DNA of 64,000 nt, taken from NCBI RefSeq assembly GCF_002222615.2, contig NZ_CP022412.2:1550001-1614000 (forward strand), in the 5' to 3' direction. The notes beneath the pieces were generated by a model. That model made no database searches and was not told where the DNA came from. It saw only the letters and a program-made list of their open reading frames with translations. The first letter of the stretch is position 1, and the number at the start of each line of letters is the position of its first letter. Below, in pieces: positions 8,151 to 17,058 of this stretch. Position numbers and translations under genes: made by a program. The stretch comes from Bacteroides caccae (GTDB lineage Bacteria; Bacteroidota; Bacteroidia; Bacteroidales; Bacteroidaceae).

Positions 8151-8801
8151 ATGAGCACTTATATACCAAAAGAGGCGGATAAAGTGCCGGAGCCTACCTT
8201 GCGCAGACTTCCCTGGTATCTGTCTAATATAAAACTGATGAAAGAAAAAGGAGAACAATACGTTTCTTCTACACAAATCTCTAAGGAAATAAATATTGAC
8301 GCATCCCAAATCGCCAAAGATTTGTCGTACGTCAATATATCGGGGCGTACGAGAGTGGGGTATAACATTGACGCACTGATTGAGGTATTAGAGAGCTTTC
8401 TAGGATTTACCAATATGCATAAAGCCTTCTTGTTTGGTGTAGGTAGTCTGGGGGCCGCTTTGCTCCGGGACTCGGGTTTGCATCATTTCGGACTGGAGAT
8501 TGTGGCAGCTTTTGATGTCAACCCCGAATTGGTGGGAAAAGACCTGAATGGCATTCCTATTTTTCATTCTGATGATTTCGAAACAAAGATGAAAGAATAT
8601 GACGTGAATATCGGTGTGCTGACAGTACCTATTAATATAGCTCAGGAAATTACAAATAAAATGGTAGACGGAGGTATAAAGGCGGTATGGAATTTTACTC
8701 CGTTCCGTATTCGCGTACCGGAGAATATTGTGGTGCAGAATACTTCCCTTTATGCCCACTTGGCTGTAATGTTTAACCGATTGAACTTTAACGAGAAATA
8801 A
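8151..8801 (+). CDS. rex: Redox-sensing transcriptional repressor Rex
   Basis: A 216-residue protein with an N-terminal winged helix (about residues 12-80, with the recognition part SKEINIDASQIAKDLSY) and a C-terminal Rossmann domain with GVGSLGAALL at about 95. Rex senses the NADH/NAD+ ratio and represses fermentation and respiration genes when NADH is low. The reading frame is open upstream, but the start is taken at the ATG at 8151 because a promoter lies at 8095-8125 and known Rex proteins begin near this point. The next gene starts directly after the stop codon. Confidence 0.92.
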   Translation: MSTYIPKEADKVPEPTLRRLPWYLSNIKLMKEKGEQYVSSTQISKEINIDASQIAKDLSYVNISGRTRVGYNIDALIEVLESFLGFTNMHKAFLFGVGSLGAALLRDSGLHHFGLEIVAAFDVNPELVGKDLNGIPIFHSDDFETKMKEYDVNIGVLTVPINIAQEITNKMVDGGIKAVWNFTPFRIRVPENIVVQNTSLYAHLAVMFNRLNFNEK

Positions 8802-9416
8802 ATGAAGATTATTGCAGTAGGAATGAACTACGCCCGGCACAACAAAGAACTGGGACATACACAGATAAATACGGAACCGGTGATTTTTATGAAGCCCGAT
8901 TCCGCTATCCTGAAAGATAGTAAACCCTTTTTCATTCCCGATTTTTCTAACGAGATACATTATGAGACGGAACTGGTGGTCCGTATCAACCGGCTGGGGA
9001 AGAATATCGCTCCCCGTTTTGCTAACCGCTATTATGACGCAGTGACCGTAGGCATTGACTTTACTGCCCGTGACCTTCAACGGAAGTTCCGCGAGCAGGG
9101 CAACCCCTGGGAACTCTGCAAAGGCTTTGACTCATCGGCTGCTATTGGTACTTTTGTTCCGGTAGATCGCTATAAGGATATCCAGAACCTGAATTTTAAT
9201 CTCCTGATTGACGGTAAGGAAGTGCAGAGTGGCTGTACGGCAGATATGCTTTTCAAGATAGACGATATCATTGCTTATGTCAGCCGTTTTGTGACGCTTA
9301 AAATCGGAGATCTCCTGTTTACGGGTACGCCTGCCGGTGTAGGTCCGGTCAGTATCGGACAGCATTTGCAGGGATATCTGGAAGGTGAGAAACTGCTGGA
9401 TTTCTATATCCGCTGA
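8802..9416 (+). CDS. Fumarylacetoacetate hydrolase (FAH) family protein
   Basis: A 204-residue protein of the FAH superfamily, the compact single-domain form. Visible features are the metal-binding acidic pair in EIHYETELVVRI, the GIDFTARDLQ segment and the C-terminal DLLFTGTPAGVGPV signature. Members hydrolyse or decarboxylate short 2-oxo acids, such as acylpyruvates or oxaloacetate; the substrate cannot be told from the sequence. The ATG directly abuts the rex stop codon, so the two are translated from one transcript. Confidence 0.85.
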   Translation: MKIIAVGMNYARHNKELGHTQINTEPVIFMKPDSAILKDSKPFFIPDFSNEIHYETELVVRINRLGKNIAPRFANRYYDAVTVGIDFTARDLQRKFREQGNPWELCKGFDSSAAIGTFVPVDRYKDIQNLNFNLLIDGKEVQSGCTADMLFKIDDIIAYVSRFVTLKIGDLLFTGTPAGVGPVSIGQHLQGYLEGEKLLDFYIR

Positions 9417-9454
9417 TTCATCCGTTCATCAAAAAAACATTTAGTATACAATTT

Positions 9455-9937
9455 ATGAAAATAAGAGTAGGTTTTGGCTTCGATGTACATCAACTGGTCG
9501 AGGGGCGTGAGTTATGGTTGGGCGGTGTCCTTTTGGAGCATACGAAAGGGCTGTTGGGACATTCGGACGCCGACGTGCTGCTGCACGCTGTTTGCGACGC
9601 TTTATTGGGAGCGGCCAATATGCGTGATATCGGTTATCATTTCCCGGATACAGCCGGAGAGTTTAAAAATATTGATAGCAAGATTCTGTTGAAAAAGACT
9701 GTGGAACTGATTGCCGGCAAAGGATATAAGGTCGGCAATATTGACGCGACGATTTGTGCGGAACGTCCGAAGCTGAAGGCACATATCCCTTTGATGCAGG
9801 AGACGATGGCAACCGTAATGGGGATTGACGCAGATGATATCTCGATCAAAGCTACTACTACCGAGAAGCTTGGATTTACCGGTCGTGAAGAAGGTATCTC
9901 CGCTTATGCCACGGTACTGATAGAGAAGACTAATTAA
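9455..9937 (+). CDS. ispF: 2-C-methyl-D-erythritol 2,4-cyclodiphosphate synthase
   Basis: A 160-residue protein of exactly the family length. The zinc ligands are in GFDVHQL (Asp10, His12) and HSDADVLLHAVCDALLG (His44), and the C-terminal TTTEKLGFTGREEGI is the IspF signature. It makes the cyclic diphosphate of the methylerythritol pathway to isoprenoids. The ispD gene of the same pathway lies at 41273, so the two are not fused or adjacent here. Confidence 0.96.
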   Translation: MKIRVGFGFDVHQLVEGRELWLGGVLLEHTKGLLGHSDADVLLHAVCDALLGAANMRDIGYHFPDTAGEFKNIDSKILLKKTVELIAGKGYKVGNIDATICAERPKLKAHIPLMQETMATVMGIDADDISIKATTTEKLGFTGREEGISAYATVLIEKTN

Positions 9938-9957
9938 CCCCCTAAAATAAATAAAAC

Positions 9958-10965
9958 ATGATTAGAACTTTAAATTTCTGCTTAACACTGTTAGCTTTAT
10001 TCTTAACTACTTTCTGTATGGCTCAAAAGAGCGAGTTGAAGTTTAATAAAGACGGTAAGTTTAAAATAGTACAATTTACCGATGTACATTTTAAATATGG
10101 CAATCCGGCCTCGGATGTAGCGTTGGAACGTATAAACCAGGTGCTTGATGCCGAACAACCGGATGTGGTAATTTTCACCGGTGATGTGATTTATTCCGCT
10201 CCGGCAGATTCCGGTATGTTGAAGGTTCTGGAGCAGGTGTCCAAACGTAAACTCCCTTTCGTTGTGACTTTTGGCAATCATGATGATGAACAAGGATTGA
10301 CCCGGACGCAATTGTACGATATAATCCGTACCGTTCCGGGGAATTTAATGCCCGACCGGGGAACTGCTTTGTCACCGGATTATGTGCTGACAGTGAAGTC
10401 TTCTTCCGATCCTAAAAAAGATGCAGCTTTGCTTTATTGTATGGACAGCCATTCCTATTCACCGTTGAAAGACGTGAAAGGATATAACTGGCTTACGTTC
10501 GATCAGATAAATTGGTATCGCCAGCAAAGCGCAGCTTATAAAGCTCAGAACGGTGGCCAACCAGTGCCCGCTCTGGCCTTTTTCCATATTCCTCTGCCCG
10601 AATATCATGAAGCTGTCCGTGACGAAAATGCAGCTCTGCGGGGTACTCGAATGGAAGAGGCTTGTTCGCCGAGAATAAACACGGGAATGTTTGCCGCTAT
10701 GAAAGAAGCGGGAGATGTAATGGGAGTATTTGTCGGACACGACCACGATAATGATTACGCGGTCATGTGGAAAAACATCCTATTGGCTTACGGGCGTTAT
10801 ACCGGTGGGAACACTGTGTATAACCATTTGCCGAACGGCGCCCGTATCATCGTATTGGATGAAGGCGCCCGTACATTTACTTCCTGGATCCGTCAGAAAG
10901 ACGGCATCGTGGATAAAGTCTCTTATCCGGCAAGCTTTGTCAAGGACGATTGGACTAAACGTTGA
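9958..10965 (+). CDS. Secreted calcineurin-like metallophosphoesterase
   Basis: A 335-residue protein with a signal peptide (residues 1-22, ending CMA). The metallophosphoesterase motifs are in order: FTDVHF (Asp42, His44), FTGDVIY, TFGNHDDE and GHDHDND. The arrangement is that of the purple-acid-phosphatase-like proteins with a leading KFNKDGKFKIVQFTD strand that are common in Bacteroidota. It probably hydrolyses phosphoesters outside the inner membrane; the substrate is unknown. It follows ispF by 20 bases. Its last 11 bases overlap the end of the converging gene at 10955. Confidence 0.85.
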   Translation: MIRTLNFCLTLLALFLTTFCMAQKSELKFNKDGKFKIVQFTDVHFKYGNPASDVALERINQVLDAEQPDVVIFTGDVIYSAPADSGMLKVLEQVSKRKLPFVVTFGNHDDEQGLTRTQLYDIIRTVPGNLMPDRGTALSPDYVLTVKSSSDPKKDAALLYCMDSHSYSPLKDVKGYNWLTFDQINWYRQQSAAYKAQNGGQPVPALAFFHIPLPEYHEAVRDENAALRGTRMEEACSPRINTGMFAAMKEAGDVMGVFVGHDHDNDYAVMWKNILLAYGRYTGGNTVYNHLPNGARIIVLDEGARTFTSWIRQKDGIVDKVSYPASFVKDDWTKR

Positions 10966-11818
10966 GGTTGGCAAACTTCACATGACTAAGGCGTGTATAT
11001 TTAGAACCATAGCTTTCGTATCGGCGTGACACTTTCGCCGATTCGATGTAGATAATCTCTCCCAGTCGGTATTCATGTTCTATCCCGGATAGAGTACATG
11101 ATACTGCACTGGGATTTTTAGATGGAATACTCATAACAGCCAAGTTGCCGCTTGCATCGGTCAGTGTGAGTATCTGTTTGACAAAAAACTGTGGGGTGGT
11201 TCCGTTTACTCTTGTCTTGTACGGGTCATCTTCCAGCCGCACACGGGTCACTTTCAGTTTCAAGTCTGTCAGTTTCTCTCCCAGCTCTCCCAGATACCGG
11301 CTTGACGAACGTTTCTCTCTCGATTTTCTCTGCATTATATCCAGGTGTATGGAGTGATACGCCTGTGCTATTTTGACGAAACGTTCCTGTTTGGGAATCT
11401 TTGGAGTAAACTTATAGGCTATCCAACTTAAATAGGAAGGGTCTATTTTTAGGATTTCATGCAGGAAGTGTCCGCGATATTTCCCGAAGAAGATCAGATC
11501 GTCACCATTACTCTGCATTCTTTTCTCATTATAATCCACAAGAATAAGGCAGCGTTTCGAGTAATAGAACATCGTACTGGCCACTCGGAGAGACTCGTTA
11601 ATATCCGGTGACAGATCATGTATGTAAAGAATCGACTGTTTTTCGGGCAGGGGAGAATAGAGCCAAAGGGAATAGTTTGGTTTCCCCGGTCGGGGTAACA
11701 CCACCAAGTAAACACCCTCCTCTTTGAAAGAGGCTCTGCCTCGGTTGTATTCATTCAGTTTGGCATACAATAAGGCTTGCTCGTTCTCGGAAATGCCCGG
11801 TAATCTGGGGTTAGCCAT
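10955..11818 (-). CDS. Unknown protein with an ExoX C-terminal-like motif
   Basis: A 287-residue protein with no signal peptide or membrane segment. I do not recognise the whole protein. Around residues 112-140 it has FFGKYRGHFLHEILKIDPS followed by YLSWI, which closely resembles the FGKYKGK-x-x-x-DPxYLxW motif found at the C-terminus of exodeoxyribonuclease X-like proteins and in small stand-alone proteins. A basic stretch (MQRKSREKRSSSR, about residues 170-182) follows, then a beta-rich C-terminus. The ATG at 11818 is supported by a minus-strand TATATTTG at 11844-11851. A nucleic-acid-related role is a guess from the motif. Confidence 0.6.
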   Translation of the reverse strand: MANPRLPGISENEQALLYAKLNEYNRGRASFKEEGVYLVVLPRPGKPNYSLWLYSPLPEKQSILYIHDLSPDINESLRVASTMFYYSKRCLILVDYNEKRMQSNGDDLIFFGKYRGHFLHEILKIDPSYLSWIAYKFTPKIPKQERFVKIAQAYHSIHLDIMQRKSREKRSSSRYLGELGEKLTDLKLKVTRVRLEDDPYKTRVNGTTPQFFVKQILTLTDASGNLAVMSIPSKNPSAVSCTLSGIEHEYRLGEIIYIESAKVSRRYESYGSKYTRLSHVKFANLNV

Positions 11819-11843
11819 AATTGTTCTCGCTTTTGGTATATTT

Positions 11844-11851
11844 CAAATATA
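11844..11851 (-). promoter_or_regulatory. Bacteroides-type -7 box for the gene at 10955-11818
   Basis: On the minus strand the sequence reads TATATTTG, 25 bases before the start codon. Confidence 0.55.
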
Positions 11852-11951
11852 GGCAATTTTATTCAGAAAAGCAACTTCTTTTTTATAAAATCACTTCAAT
11901 TAAGTATCGTTTTGAGGAAAGACAGCTTCACTAGTAAAAGTTATACATACA

Positions 11952-12056
11952 TTTTACCCTCATACTTTCATAGATAGCCTTAATCCCTTTATTCATCATG
12001 GTTACAGGTATGAGGGTAACTATGAGGGTAAGGTGAGGGTAACTTTTACCCTCATA
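11952..12056. repeat. Cluster of five GAGGGTAA motifs in both orientations
   Basis: GAGGGTAA occurs at 12012-12019, 12024-12031 and 12035-12042; its complement occurs at 11954-11961 and 12046-12053. GTATGAGGGTAA at 12008-12019 pairs perfectly (12 bases) with 11954-11965, and TATGAGGGTAA at 12021-12031 pairs perfectly (11 bases) with 12046-12056. The gap 11819-12288 holds this cluster, the array at 12173 and no gene. Confidence 0.75.
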
Positions 12057-12172
12057 GCGTGTCTGGTCTTGATTTTGGTTGACTGGCTATACTACACAAT
12101 TCTCCTATATACTATACATTAGTGCTTAGGTTTTCTTCTGTAAACTCTCAATGTTCTTCAAAAACTCACATA

Positions 12173-12238
12173 AGTTAGCAAAATTGTTTACGTATGTTAG
12201 CTTATTTGTTTACTGATGATAGCTTATTTATTCACAGT
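12173..12238. repeat. Three imperfect 22-base tandem repeats
   Basis: Units 12173-12194, 12195-12216 and 12217-12238 share the form (T/A)G(T/A)TAGC-(T/A)(T/A)A-TTT(G/A)TT(T/C)AC. The period is exactly 22 bases. The array lies just before the truncated gene at 12262. Confidence 0.65.
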
Positions 12239-12261
12239 AGTGAGCTCTTGATGATTTCTAA

Positions 12262-12879
12262 GGAAAAACATATAAACAGTTTGAGGTTGTGCGAGGAGTT
12301 GACCCGTTGTTGGACGAGGAAGCGCTTCGAGTAGTAAAAGGAATTCCAGGAAAATGGGTACCTGGTAGAGAAAAAGGGAAGAAAGTCCCGGTGTCATATA
12401 CTATCCCGGTTAGTTTCCGACTGAGTGGGGAAAATAATTCTTCCTCTTCAAATGAAGGACTGAAGGTGAATAAGAATATAAAGGCGTCTTTGGAAGGAGT
12501 CTGGCAAATTTGTACTCATGTGGAACCTTTAGGATACGGAAAGTTTGATATCCAAACCGGACCTTATATGAAAATATTATCATCGGATAAGAACTTTTTC
12601 AATATACATTTAGCAATAACGGATGAGAGAGCTGTTATAACGGCAATGGGAACTTATACTCAAACATCTGACTGTACTTATGTTGAAAAAATCTTTAAAT
12701 CGATAACTGATCCGGAACTAACAGGAGCAGATAGTAAACTGAAATTTGAATTTATTTCGGAGAATCTGTTACAGATTAGTTATCAATTACCTGGTCGCCC
12801 GTTGCCGAGTAAAGAAATTTGGGTTCGGGTTATTCAGCCGAATTTGAAGCAACCTGAATTGTTTCCTCAAACTTTATGA
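12262..12879 (+). pseudogene. 5'-truncated TonB_C / DUF4488 fusion gene
   Basis: The reading frame is open from just after a stop at 12259-12261. It enters in the middle of a TonB C-terminal domain (VVRGVDPLLDEEALRVVKG, then VSYTIPVSFRL) and continues after a Ser/Asn linker into a DUF4488-like domain (SLEGVWQICTHV to KEIWVRVIQ). The first half of the TonB_C domain and whatever preceded it are missing. A GTG at 12289 could start translation, but there is no signal peptide or membrane anchor, which such proteins need. The intact relative in this window is the BlaR1-like gene at 22262, which carries two TonB_C domains. I take this as the remainder of a larger gene; an expressed short protein is not excluded. 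Confidence 0.7.
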
Positions 12880-12999
12880 CAACTAGCAGTTTGTGAAAAG
12901 ATATAGTAACAAATAATATTTCAGAAGAACAAGAAAATAGTATTCTCTACATCTATGATGTTTCGTTCGCAATAAATTTATATTCTCCGAAGAATCCCG

Positions 13000-13007
13000 T
13001 ATATTTG
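13000..13007 (+). promoter_or_regulatory. Bacteroides-type -7 box (TATATTTG) for mnmA
   Basis: TATATTTG, 25 bases before the mnmA start codon. No TTTG at the -33 spacing was seen. Confidence 0.55.
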
Positions 13008-13032
13008 TTGCCATATAATTTTCAGAATTCGG

Positions 13033-14118
13033 ATGAAAGAACGAAATAAAAGAGTATTAGTCGGAATGAGCGGCGGTATTGACAGTACCGCCACTTGTCT
13101 GATGTTACAGGAGCGAGGATACGAAATAGTAGGAGTAACCATGCGTGTATGGGGCGACGAGCCGCAAGACGCCAGAGAGCTGGCTGCGCAAATGGGGATT
13201 GAACATTATGTGGCGGATGAGCGTATCCCTTTCAAAGAGACGATCGTAAAGAATTTCATAGACGAGTATAAGCAAGGACGTACGCCGAATCCGTGTGTGA
13301 TGTGTAACCCTTTATTTAAGTTTCGTGTCCTGACGGAGTGGGCGGACAAGCTGGGTTGTGCCTGGGTTGCTACCGGACATTATTCCCGCTTGGAAGAGAG
13401 AAACGGGGATATTTATATAGTAGCCGGAGATGATGACAAGAAAGACCAGTCTTATTTTCTTTGGCAACTGGGGCAGGATGTATTGAGGCGTTGTATTTTC
13501 CCTTTGGGGGATTATACGAAAGTGAAAGTACGCGAATACCTTGCTGATAAAGGCTACGAAGCCAAGTCCAAAGAAGGAGAGAGTATGGAAGTCTGCTTTA
13601 TTAAAGGTGATTACCGTGACTTCCTTCGTGAACAGTGCCCGGAACTGGATAACGAAATAGGACCAGGGTGGTTTGTCAATTCCGAAGGAGTGAAGTTGGG
13701 GCAGCATAAAGGTGCGCCCTATTATACGATCGGTCAGCGAAAAGGCCTGGAGATTGCGTTGGGCAAACCGGCTTATGTGTTGAAAATCAATCCGCAGAAA
13801 AATACGGTAATGCTTGGCGATGCCGAACAGTTGCGGACGGATTATATGCTGACGGAGCAAGATAAGATTGTGGATGAACGGGAATTGTTCCAATGCGAGA
13901 ATCTGACGGTAAGGATTCGTTATCGAAGCCGTCCGTTGCCTTGCCGGGTGAAGCGGTTGGCGGATGGACGACTGTTGGTGCGATTTCTTGAAACGGCCTC
14001 GGCTATTGCCCCCGGACAATCTGCTGTGTTCTATGACGGAAGGCGGGTACTGGGCGGAGCTTTTATTGCTTCGCAACGAGGAATCGGATTGGTGATTTTG
14101 GAGAACGAAGGATTTTGA
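13033..14118 (+). CDS. mnmA: tRNA-specific 2-thiouridylase MnmA
   Basis: A 361-residue protein of normal length. The PP-loop is [12 protein letters not shown] at about residues 8-19. The two catalytic cysteines are in NPCVMCN and [10 protein letters not shown]. The C-terminal beta-barrel begins near [17 protein letters not shown]. MnmA makes 2-thiouridine at the wobble position of tRNA-Lys, -Glu and -Gln. Bacteroides genomes often hold more than one mnmA-like gene, so this may be one paralogue. The S8 protease gene follows 22 bases later. Confidence 0.93.
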   Translation: MKERNKRVLVGMSGGIDSTATCLMLQERGYEIVGVTMRVWGDEPQDARELAAQMGIEHYVADERIPFKETIVKNFIDEYKQGRTPNPCVMCNPLFKFRVLTEWADKLGCAWVATGHYSRLEERNGDIYIVAGDDDKKDQSYFLWQLGQDVLRRCIFPLGDYTKVKVREYLADKGYEAKSKEGESMEVCFIKGDYRDFLREQCPELDNEIGPGWFVNSEGVKLGQHKGAPYYTIGQRKGLEIALGKPAYVLKINPQKNTVMLGDAEQLRTDYMLTEQDKIVDERELFQCENLTVRIRYRSRPLPCRVKRLADGRLLVRFLETASAIAPGQSAVFYDGRRVLGGAFIASQRGIGLVILENEGF

Positions 14119-14140
14119 TTGATTAAAACAAAGATAACTT

Positions 14141-15505
14141 ATGAAGAAACTTGTATTATTGGTTTTTGCCTTGAATATTTGTTTGGGTACTTTTGCGCAA
14201 TTCACGCCGGGGGATACCCTGAAGTATCGTATTAGTCTGAAAGACAAAGCGGCTACGGACTACTCTTTGCAAAAGCCTGAGATGTATTTATCCAAGAAAT
14301 CTATTGAACGGAGAAAAAGACAGGGATTGGAGATAGATTCTACTGACCTGCCGGTATGTAAGAAATATGTGGATGCGATACGCAAGAAAGGCGTTCATGT
14401 GCTTGTTACAGGAAAGTGGGATAATTTCGTCACTGTTTCCTGTAATGACAGTATGTTGATTGCTGAAATAGCCGGGTTACCCTTCGTCCGTTCCACGGAG
14501 AGAGTTTGGAGAGGTGTCGCCAAACGAGCTTCTGAGAGAGATTCATTGATTAATAAACCTTTACGTACGGACAGCCTTTACGGTCCCGCAATTACTCAAA
14601 TAAAGATGAGCCATGCGGACCGTCTCCATGAAGCAGGCTTCAAGGGGCAGGGGATGACGATTGCTGTTATTGATGCCGGATTTCATAATGTTGACAAGAT
14701 AGAGGCAATGAAAAATATCAATATTCTGGGTACTCGTGACTTCGTGAATCCGGAAGCCGATATCTATGCAGAGAGCAGTCACGGAATGTCCGTGCTTTCC
14801 TGTATGGCAATGAATCAGCCGAATGTGATGATTGGTACGGCTCCCGAGGCCTCTTATTGGTTGCTTCGCAGTGAGGACGAGTATTCGGAGAATTTGGTGG
14901 AACAGGATTACTGGGCGGCAGCTATCGAATTTGCCGATAGTGTCGGAGTGGATTTGGTAAATACGTCTCTCGGGTATTATTCATTTGATGACCCGACGAA
15001 GAATTACCGCTATCGTGATTTGAACGGACATTATGCATTGATGTCCCGTGAGGCGGCGAAGGCGGCAGATAAGGGAATCGTTGTAGTATGCAGTGCGGGA
15101 AACTCCGGGTCCGGTTCGTGGAAGAAGATTACGCCTCCGGGAGATGCGGAGAATGTGATAACCGTAGGTGCGGTGAACAAATATGGAGTTCTGGCTCCGT
15201 TCTCTTCTGTTGGGAATACGGCCGACGGACGGGTGAAGCCGGATGTTGTTGCCGTAGGTCTGGGTTCGGATGTAATGGGAACGGACGGTAATTTGCGCCA
15301 TGCTAACGGAACTTCCTTTTCTTCTCCGATTATGTGCGGAATGGTGGCTTGTCTGTGGCAGGCTTGTCCGGAGCTGACTGCAAAAGAGATTATCGAACTG
15401 GTACGCCGGTCGGGCGACCGGGCAGTTTTCCCCGATAATATATATGGATACGGCATTCCTGATTTGTGGAAAGCTTATCAATCTACGGTAAACACTCGCC
15501 GTTGA
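14141..15505 (+). CDS. Secreted subtilisin-like (S8) serine protease
   Basis: A 454-residue protein with a signal peptide (residues 1-19, ending TFA). The catalytic triad is Asp178 (VIDAGF), His214 (SSHGMSV) and Ser392 (NGTSFSSPI), all in good sequence context. The N-terminal 150 residues look like a propeptide or an accessory domain (SKKSIERRKRQGLEIDSTDLP) found in many Bacteroidota S8 proteins. It probably acts in the periplasm or outside the cell. The stop codon is 2 bases before the xseA start. Confidence 0.9.
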   Translation: MKKLVLLVFALNICLGTFAQFTPGDTLKYRISLKDKAATDYSLQKPEMYLSKKSIERRKRQGLEIDSTDLPVCKKYVDAIRKKGVHVLVTGKWDNFVTVSCNDSMLIAEIAGLPFVRSTERVWRGVAKRASERDSLINKPLRTDSLYGPAITQIKMSHADRLHEAGFKGQGMTIAVIDAGFHNVDKIEAMKNINILGTRDFVNPEADIYAESSHGMSVLSCMAMNQPNVMIGTAPEASYWLLRSEDEYSENLVEQDYWAAAIEFADSVGVDLVNTSLGYYSFDDPTKNYRYRDLNGHYALMSREAAKAADKGIVVVCSAGNSGSGSWKKITPPGDAENVITVGAVNKYGVLAPFSSVGNTADGRVKPDVVAVGLGSDVMGTDGNLRHANGTSFSSPIMCGMVACLWQACPELTAKEIIELVRRSGDRAVFPDNIYGYGIPDLWKAYQSTVNTRR

Positions 15506-15507
15506 TT

Positions 15508-16737
15508 ATGGACTCGCTTTCTCTTTTAGAACTGAATGCGCTTGTTCGCCGCAGCCTGGAGCAGTGCTTGCCCGATGAATATTGGATACAGGCGGAGCTG
15601 AGTGACGTTCGTTCCAATACGACGGGACATTGCTATCTGGAATTCATACAAAAGGATCCGCGTAGCAATAGTCTCGTAGCCAAGGCACGCGGTATGATCT
15701 GGAATAATATTTACCGTCTGCTGAAACCTTATTTTGAGGAATCTACCGGACAGCTGTTCACTTCGGGAATAAAAGTGCTGGTCAAGGTGACCGTGCAATT
15801 TCATGAACTCTACGGGTATAGTCTGACGGTACTCGATATCGACCCCACTTATACCTTGGGAGATATGGCGCGTCGCCGTCGTGAGATACTGCTGCAACTG
15901 GAAGAAGAAGGAGTACTGACGTTGAACAAAGAGCTGGAAATGCCGGTTCTTCCCCAACGTATTGCAGTTGTTTCTTCAGCTACGGCAGCCGGCTACGGCG
16001 ACTTCTGTCATCAACTGAAACATAATTCCGGTGGCTTCTTCTTTTACACGGAGCTATTTCCGGCTTTGATGCAAGGTAATCAGGTGGAAGAATCCGTTTT
16101 GGCCGCCTTGGATTGTATCAATACCCGTATAAGCGAGTTTGATGTAGTCGTGATTATCCGGGGCGGAGGAGCTGCTTCCGATTTATCCGGATTTGATACT
16201 TACCTGCTGGCAGCAGCCTGTGCGCAGTTCCCGTTACCTGTCATAACCGGTATCGGACATGAGCGTGACGACACCGTGCTCGATTCCGTGGCGCATACTC
16301 GTGTAAAGACTCCGACTGCCGCAGCCGAACTCTTAATTCAACGGGTAGGAGAGGCGGCGGAACGTCTTGAAGAATTGTCCGCCCGTCTTCAGCAAGGAGC
16401 TTATACTTTGCTGGAACAGGAGCAGAGAAGGCTGGTTACAATGCAAGCCCGTATTCCTGCACTTGTTCATCGGAAGCTGTCCGAAGCCCGTTTTACCCTG
16501 CTGACAGCCCAGAAGGACTTGTCGCAGGTGACGCAAAACTTGCTGTCCCGTCAGCGGTACCGGCTGGAACTATTGCAACAGCGCGTTGCGGATAACTCTC
16601 CCGAAAAGTTACTCAGCCGGGGGTATAGCATCACGCTAAAGGATGGGAAAGCGGTAACCGACGCATCTTTACTGCAGCCGGGCGATCAGTTGACCACCCG
16701 GCTTCTGAAAGGAGAAGTGCAGTCCACCGTCCGGTAG
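15508..16737 (+). CDS. xseA: Exodeoxyribonuclease VII large subunit
   Basis: A 409-residue protein. An N-terminal OB-fold (residues about 10-100, IQAELSDVRSNTTGHCYLEF) is followed by the XseA catalytic domain with VVSSATAAGYGDF, VVIIRGGGAASDLSGFD and GIGHERDDTVLDSVAHTR, then a long helical region. With XseB it degrades single-stranded DNA to short oligonucleotides. The frame is open further upstream into the protease gene, but the ATG at 15508 right after the protease stop is the sensible start. Confidence 0.95.
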   Translation: MDSLSLLELNALVRRSLEQCLPDEYWIQAELSDVRSNTTGHCYLEFIQKDPRSNSLVAKARGMIWNNIYRLLKPYFEESTGQLFTSGIKVLVKVTVQFHELYGYSLTVLDIDPTYTLGDMARRRREILLQLEEEGVLTLNKELEMPVLPQRIAVVSSATAAGYGDFCHQLKHNSGGFFFYTELFPALMQGNQVEESVLAALDCINTRISEFDVVVIIRGGGAASDLSGFDTYLLAAACAQFPLPVITGIGHERDDTVLDSVAHTRVKTPTAAAELLIQRVGEAAERLEELSARLQQGAYTLLEQEQRRLVTMQARIPALVHRKLSEARFTLLTAQKDLSQVTQNLLSRQRYRLELLQQRVADNSPEKLLSRGYSITLKDGKAVTDASLLQPGDQLTTRLLKGEVQSTVR

Positions 16738-16797
16738 CGAACGTTCCGAACCCGGTATATTTAGAGTTTTATTATCAACCATTAAATACATATCACT

Positions 16798-17007
16798 GTG
16801 GCAGCAAAAAAAGAAACATACTCCGGCGCTATGGAGCGTCTCGAAAAGATTGTCAGGCAGATAGACAATAATGAATTGGATATCGACATCTTGAGCGAAA
16901 AAATCAAAGAAGCCAATGAAATTATTGCCTTTTGCACCGAAAAACTGACGAAAGCGGATCGCGAAGTCGAAAAATTATTGCAAGAAAAGCAACAGTCTGA
17001 AGAATAA
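16798..17007 (+). CDS. xseB: Exodeoxyribonuclease VII small subunit
   Basis: A 69-residue, highly charged helical protein with the XseB pattern YSGAMERLEKIVRQIDNNEL followed by DIDILSEKIKEA. The start is a GTG at 16798. It lies 60 bases after xseA on the same strand, the usual partner arrangement. The subunit binds XseA in several copies and is needed for activity. Confidence 0.93.
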   Translation: MAAKKETYSGAMERLEKIVRQIDNNELDIDILSEKIKEANEIIAFCTEKLTKADREVEKLLQEKQQSEE

Positions 17008-17058
17008 AGGTTATTTTTGCAATTCAATGCATAAGAAAATAAACTAATACGTTACAAT

